Positions 29,182 through 33,093 of a stretch of 33,093 nt of DNA are shown here, piece after piece; within the stretch, counting starts at the first letter, position 1; each line of letters opens with the position of its first letter. The position numbers and the translations under genes were made by a program. Source of the stretch: UBA6263 sp049305865 (GTDB taxonomy: Bacteria; Patescibacteriota; Gracilibacteria; Absconditabacterales; Absconditicoccaceae); NCBI GenBank assembly GCA_049305865.1, contig JBAQPP010000031.1, positions 1 to 33,093 on the forward strand, in the 5' to 3' direction. The notes beneath the pieces are model-generated. The model did not search any database, was not told the origin of the DNA, and saw only the letters and a program-made list of their open reading frames with translations.

Positions 29182-29249
29182 GAGTTTAGTGTTAGAGAAA
29201 AAAGCTATTAACAACTCCTGCCAACAAAATATGGAAGGAGATTTTTTTT
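29143..29249 (+). promoter_or_regulatory. Transcription attenuator of thrS (1:2, 2:3 and 3:4 hairpins)
   Basis: Segment 1, CTCTAA...CACTA inside the leader-peptide codons (from 29143), can pair with TAGTGTTAGAG (to 29197). Segment 2, GGTAGGAGTT (29177-29186), pairs with segment 3, AACTCCTGCC (29213-29222), as antiterminator. Segment 3 alternatively pairs with segment 4, CTCC..CCA/TGG..GGAG (29215-29240), followed by ATTTTTTTT (29241-29249), an intrinsic terminator. Stalling at Thr codons would block segment 1, favour 2:3 and allow thrS transcription. No T-box motif is present. Confidence 0.82.
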
Positions 29250-29270
29250 ATTTAGAATATAACCAAAAGA

Positions 29271-31151
29271 ATGAACCCAGAAAACGAACTCTTAAAACCT
29301 CGTCATAGTTTGGCACATATACTCGCACAAGCTATACAAAGATCAGTCGATCCATTAGCAAGACTCTGAATCTGACCTGCAATAGACACATGATTTTATT
29401 ATGATTTTATTTTTTCAGATGGAGTAGAATTCAAAGAAGATAATCTCAAAGATCTGACAAAAATGATGCAAAAAATCATCAAAGAAAATCAACCATTTCA
29501 TAGAATAGAAACGGCTTACGACCAAGCAAAGGAAATCATCAAAATTATGTGAGAAGAATTTAAAATAGAACTTTTGGATGAATTTAAATCCCAGGGAGAA
29601 ACAGTATTTTCTTTTTATATAAACACGCTACCACAAGAAGCAAAAGATAGATTACTAAAAGATAGTAAACCTTGATACTTAGAAAAGTATAATAAAATTA
29701 ATGAATATCTTGTAAGTATAAAAGCAATCGTAGAAAAAGATTTCGCAACATTCATAGATATGTGTGAATGACCTCACGTAGAAAATACAAAAGAAATTAA
29801 TTCTGATTCATTCAAAGCAGATAAAGTTGCATGAGCTTATCGAAGATGAAATGAAAAAAATCCTATGATGACAAGGATTTATGGACTAGCATTTGAAAAC
29901 AAAGAAAAACTCAAAGAATACGAAGCATTTATGGAAGAAGCAAGAAAGCGTGACCATAGAATACTATGACAAAAACTAAAACTATTTACAATTTCTCCAT
30001 TGGTAGGTGCATGATTGCCGATGCTTCAACCAAACTGAATGATTATCAGAAAAGAAATAGAAGATTATTTACGAGAACTTCATAAAGATAAATGATATCA
30101 AAGAGTATGGACACCACATTTATGTAAACATGACTTATACATAAAATCATGACACATCAATAAGTATTGAGACAATTTATTTAAAGTAAAATGAAGAGAT
30201 GAAGAATTTTTTATAAAACCAATGAATTGTCCTCATCATATGCAAATATTCGCTGATAATCAATTTTCATATCGCGATATGCCAGTAAGATATTTTGAAC
30301 CAGCAACAGTATATAGAGATGAAAAAACAGGAGAATTATGAGGTTTGCTCCGTGTAAGAGCAATTACTCAAGACGATGGGCATCTATTTTGTCGCGCTAC
30401 TCAAATAGAAGAAGAAGTTTCGACCATAGTAAGTATCATAAAATCATTTTTTGGTACTATGTGAATGATGGATAATTATCGAGTAAGTTTGTCTGTTAGA
30501 TGAGAAGATAAATCAAAATATCTATGATCAGATGAAGTATGGGAAAAAGCAGAATGATGATTAGAAAAAGCCGCTATAGCAAATAATCTACCATTCAAAA
30601 AAATCATATGAGAAGCAGCATTTTATTGACCAAAGTTAGATTTTATGTTCAAAGATTGTTTGTGAAGAGAACGACAACTTTCTACAATACAATGTGATTT
30701 CAATTTACCAGAAAGATTTGATTTGAGTTTTATAAATGAAAAATGAGAAAAAGAGAGACCAGTAGTGATACATAGAGCAATCTCAGGATCATTAGAAAGA
30801 TTTATGTGAGTGATGATAGAACATTTCGCATGAGCATTTCCACTATGGTTAGCCCCTAAACAAATTAAATTAGTTCCTGTAGCAGAAAAATTTATAGATT
30901 ACGCAAATATAATACTCGAAAATATGAAAAAACAATGACTAAGAGCAAGTGTAGATTCTAGTGACGATTCTTTCAGTAAAAAAATTCGTAATGCAGAAAT
31001 GGAAAAAATACCTTATATGATAATTGTTTGAGAAAAAGAAGAATCAACACAAACTCTTTCTATAAGAGAATTTAGAAGTAAAAAGCAGTATGAAATTGGA
31101 ATAAATGAATTTATAAATAATTGCGTACAAGAATATAAAGATAGAAAATAA
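29271..31151 (+). CDS. thrS: Threonyl-tRNA synthetase (without the N-terminal TGS domain)
   Basis: This 626-residue protein charges tRNA-Thr. It begins directly with the editing-domain region (RHSLAHILAQAIQ, then GIGPAIDTGFYYDF), so the ~60-residue TGS domain of E. coli ThrS is absent, as in some other bacteria. The editing domain has the C-E-G-P-H motif (DMCEGPHVENT). Class II motifs follow: KPMNCPHHMQIF, YRDEKTGELGGLLRVRAITQ with DDGHLFC, and motif 3 VIHRAISGSLERFMGVMIEH. The anticodon-binding domain is at the C-terminus. About 29 of 39 glycines are TGA by hand count, including motif residues. Transcription is probably controlled by the Thr-rich leader at 29128. Confidence 0.97.
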
Positions 31152-31205
31152 ATCTGTATTGGTTAAATATAAATTAATAAAATATTTAGTCTGTGTATAA
31201 TTTCT

Positions 31206-32018
31206 ATGGGGCTTAAATTAGCAATTTTATTTTGGTTTTACAAGGACCTTGATGTCTGTGAGAACAGATTACAATTACTAAAAAAACATAATCCCGACTC
31301 CAAAATATATGGACTTTTTGGATGACCAAAATCACAAGAAAATAAATTTAAGAAAAAGCTAAATAAATATTTAGATAATTTTTACACAACACCAGAAAAA
31401 AATAGCTTTAAAAAATGGATTCACGGAGATTTATATCTTCTTGATCGATATCAAAAAAGATGAAGAAAATTAGAATGGGATAGTATAATAATAGCTCAAC
31501 GAGATTTACTTATTTTCCAACCAATAAAAGATATTTTCAAATGAATTAAAAAAGACGAAATATTTCTTCCACATCATGATCTAATAACAAAGAAAGTAGA
31601 AAGTGATTGGCATTGGACATCCAGCCAACAATTTAAACAGACCGATAATAATAAAAAAACAAAAGCACATATGAGAGGAAATTATTTAGAATTCAAAAAA
31701 TATATTAAAAAAGAGTACTGATTCAAAAGCACTCTTCCTCGCACAATATTTATGACAGCAATACTACCAAGAATTTTCTTTGAAAAATATCAGACAGTTA
31801 AAGAAATAGAAATTGGGTTTTTGGAATACAAAATACCAACATATACAAAAATATTCAAAATAAAAAGGTTCAAAAAATATCTTTGAGAAAAAATAATTCC
31901 TGTAGACAAATGCCCTATGAACGCAGATGCTATTGAAATTAAAAAAGAATATATATCTTCACAACTAAAAAGAAAAAATTGACGAAGAGTTTTCCATCCA
32001 TATTACAAAATATATTAA
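31206..32018 (+). CDS. Hypothetical protein, possibly glycosyltransferase-like
   Basis: This 270-residue protein begins MGLKLAILFWFYKDLDVCEN, with KKHNPDSKIYGLFGG then LEWDSIIIAQRDLLIFQPI. The opening strand, 'N...Y.LFGG' and the buried 'WDSIIIAQRDLL' strand suggest a Rossmann-like or GT-A-like fold seen in conserved CPR proteins, but I see no clear DxD metal site and cannot assign a function. A basic C-terminus (KRKNGRRVFHPYYKIY) could contact membrane or nucleic acid. No signal peptide. It is 54 bases after thrS with a TATAAT only four bases ahead of its ATG, so co-transcription with thrS is more likely than a separate promoter. Confidence 0.7.
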
Positions 32019-32066
32019 TAACAATAATTTAATTTATTATACCTATGATTTATATTATAAGTAAAA

Positions 32067-32270
32067 ATCTTATTTAAGTTTTATAATCCCCTTTCTTCTA
32101 TGAATCTGATGTTTCATCATATATAATATAATATTATATGATCTGATGTAGCTCCAGATGGGGCACTAATAGAGCCGTTTTTTCTAATTTCTATAGGAGA
32201 ATTATTTATTCTGATTTGAATTATTATGGTTATGATTATATGAACAATAAGATTTAGCATAAAAAAAATC
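32067..32270 (+). pseudogene. Decayed DUF3955-like small membrane protein gene
   Basis: Two overlapping frames together resemble a DUF3955 protein. The first (from ~32067) reads KSYLSFIIPFLLGIGCFIIY then NII; the second (from ~32137) reads GSDVAPDGALIEPFFLISIG and a second membrane helix ELFILIGIIMVMIIGTIRF. The family normally has these joined as 'helix-YxIIGS.vd..G.l.EPFFLIP.G-helix'. Here a shift within the ATAATATTATAT tract near 32130 breaks the frame, and no start codon is visible. A sequencing or assembly indel in that AT repeat is the alternative. The second frame runs on into the terminator at 32271. Confidence 0.5.
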
Positions 32271-32288
32271 CTTGGGCAAAAACCCAAG
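32263..32288 (-). terminator. Terminator of the 143-residue membrane-protein gene
   Basis: CTTGGG (32271-32276) and CCCAAG (32283-32288) form a 6-bp GC-rich stem with a 6-base loop. On the minus strand it is followed by ATTTTTTTT (bases 32262-32270 complement). Confidence 0.85.
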
Positions 32289-32383
32289 AATTTTAAATAA
32301 ATTTCATAAGATTATTTAACATCTGCTTCTTCAAAAGCTTTTTGAATGCGATCTATAGCATCTTCAGAACTAATCAAGCTTTC

Positions 32384-32815
32384 TTATGGAATAGGAGTAA
32401 CCAATTTCATTGGCTCATCCATATTAAAATCAGTTCTTTGTTGGAACTGAGATTTATATAGATTATAAACACCAGATATTTTGGTCCTTATAGCATCAAA
32501 CACGCCCACTCTGAAAGAGTTTAAAGCATATTCTACTGCTGATGGAGATGAGTTAATTACTCTGTTTGAAAAGACAGAGATAAATTTTTTCAGAACCTTT
32601 TTGTTTGCTTCTACGGATTTACCTTTTTTGACCAACCAATAATAACGCTGGATAGCGTGTGTTAGTTTTAAAAGGTCTCTTTTTTCCCGTATTATTTTTT
32701 GTTCTCTTGCCCTAACAATAAGGCCGACAACAATCATTACAAACATTCCGAAAAAAAACATAAACAATACATGCCAACCGGCATAACATGATAATAAAAT
32801 GCTAAGAGTTTTCAT
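32384..32815 (-). CDS. Hypothetical membrane protein without UGA codons, possibly truncated
   Basis: This 143-residue protein begins with a signal-anchor (MKTLSILLSCYAGWHVLFMF with FFGMFVMIVVGLIV, residues ~1-35), then a basic helical cytoplasmic part (RAREQKIIREKRDLLKLTHA onward). I do not recognise the family. Its six glycines are all GGN, unlike native neighbours, so it resembles purB as a foreign gene; the sample is small. After TAA (32384-32386) the same frame continues for 23 sense codons (ESLISSEDAIDRIQKAFEEA then DVK) to a second TAA at 32312-32314. That tail looks like real coding sequence, so the first TAA may be a nonsense mutation. A strong terminator follows the second TAA. Confidence 0.72.
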   Translation of the reverse strand: MKTLSILLSCYAGWHVLFMFFFGMFVMIVVGLIVRAREQKIIREKRDLLKLTHAIQRYYWLVKKGKSVEANKKVLKKFISVFSNRVINSSPSAVEYALNSFRVGVFDAIRTKISGVYNLYKSQFQQRTDFNMDEPMKLVTPIP

Positions 32816-32835
32816 ATCTTTTTGTTTTGGTCCGA

Positions 32836-32865
32836 AACATATAAATATTTACAGTCAAAAGTCAA
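32836..32865 (-). promoter_or_regulatory. Candidate promoter of the 143-residue protein gene
   Basis: On the minus strand TTGACT (32860-32865) and TATGTT (32836-32841) are 18 bp apart, about 20 bases ahead of the ATG at 32815. Strong -35, weak -10. Confidence 0.45.
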
Positions 32866-33020
32866 TGTCTGATTTTTTATATTAAAGTTTTTAAGTGTCT
32901 AAATTTTTTTCTGACTTGAAAAAAATCGATAATAATTTATCATGCTTGCTCGGGTATTTTTTTACAAAAATTATTTAAAATAATTCTGAATTCATAATTT
33001 TAAATTTTAAATTCAAATAC

Positions 33021-33093
33021 ATGTGGTTATTTAAAAAGAAAAAAAAGTACGTATACTCTTTTGCAGAAGGCAAATGAATATCAAAAGAAATTC
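33021..33093 (+). CDS. Start of a possible pyruvate phosphate dikinase
   Basis: Only 24 codons are visible before the window ends. MWLFKKKKKYVYSFAEGKGI resembles the N-terminus of pyruvate, phosphate dikinase (K-K-Y-V-Y-x-F-x-E-G before the GGKGANLAEM motif), with one in-frame TGA as Gly. The motif that would settle it is outside the window, so this is a weak call. Confidence 0.4.

Noticed and set aside
29103..29270. T-box riboswitch ahead of thrS
   Set aside because: The conserved T-box sequence and specifier architecture are absent and the leader is far too short; the Thr-codon peptide explains the region better.
32128..32255. Plus-strand frame starting at the ATG in the tract near 32138 (34-36 codons)
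   Set aside because: It gives a hydrophilic sequence with no family, whereas the other two frames restore the DUF3955-like helices.

Overview
The window comes from a very AT-rich bacterium that reads UGA as glycine (NCBI code 25). That points to Absconditabacteria (SR1) or Gracilibacteria (BD1-5) in the Patescibacteria/CPR. The evidence is direct. Almost every gene is full of in-frame TGA, every gene ends in TAA or TAG, and TGA falls on invariant glycines: the copper motif GMHCxxC, the P-type ATPase TGES, DKTG and GDGIND motifs, the patatin GxSxG, the NrdG cluster and the ThrS motifs. Tryptophan (code 4) does not fit these positions. A standard-code reading shatters most genes, so all coordinates here assume UGA = Gly.

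Layout. 1-4586: a partial FAD-dependent dehydrogenase (minus), a beta-CASP RNase-like protein, a structured spacer, a queuosine-precursor transporter, two GNAT acetyltransferases and an MBL-fold hydrolase (plus). 4587-6440: a second structured spacer, then a ketopantoate-reductase-like protein and a membrane protein (minus). 6567-12690: a copper-homeostasis operon (CsoR, small secreted Cys protein, HMA-TauE/SafE-cupredoxin protein, CopA with an unusual C-terminal extension), then three small membrane proteins with their own consensus promoter. 12807-20882: a surface module with a dockerin-like secreted protein, an Ig-like surface protein, a membrane-anchored cohesin-like protein, a 1001-residue SLH surface protein, a lipoprotein and a patatin phospholipase. 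20887-27045 (minus): class III ribonucleotide reductase in which NrdD is split, its glycyl-radical domain being a separate 70-residue gene. nrdD has tandem NrdR-box-like sites upstream. HD, ASCH, UDG-superfamily, P-loop kinase and NrdG genes follow. 27206-33093: a small hypothetical gene, purB, thrS behind a transcription attenuator with a threonine-rich leader peptide, an unknown (perhaps glycosyltransferase-like) protein, a decayed DUF3955-like gene, a 143-residue membrane protein and the start of a possible PPDK.

The most notable points are these: (i) a Thr-codon leader peptide with mutually exclusive hairpins ahead of thrS; (ii) the split NrdD, whose radical glycine is itself a UGA codon; (iii) two genes (purB and the 143-residue protein) with no UGA at all, each followed by its own strong terminator, which looks like recent transfer from a standard-code donor; (iv) a cohesin/dockerin/SLH surface set; and (v) two intergenic elements with the same layout of hairpins. 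No tRNA, rRNA, CRISPR array or transposase was recognised.
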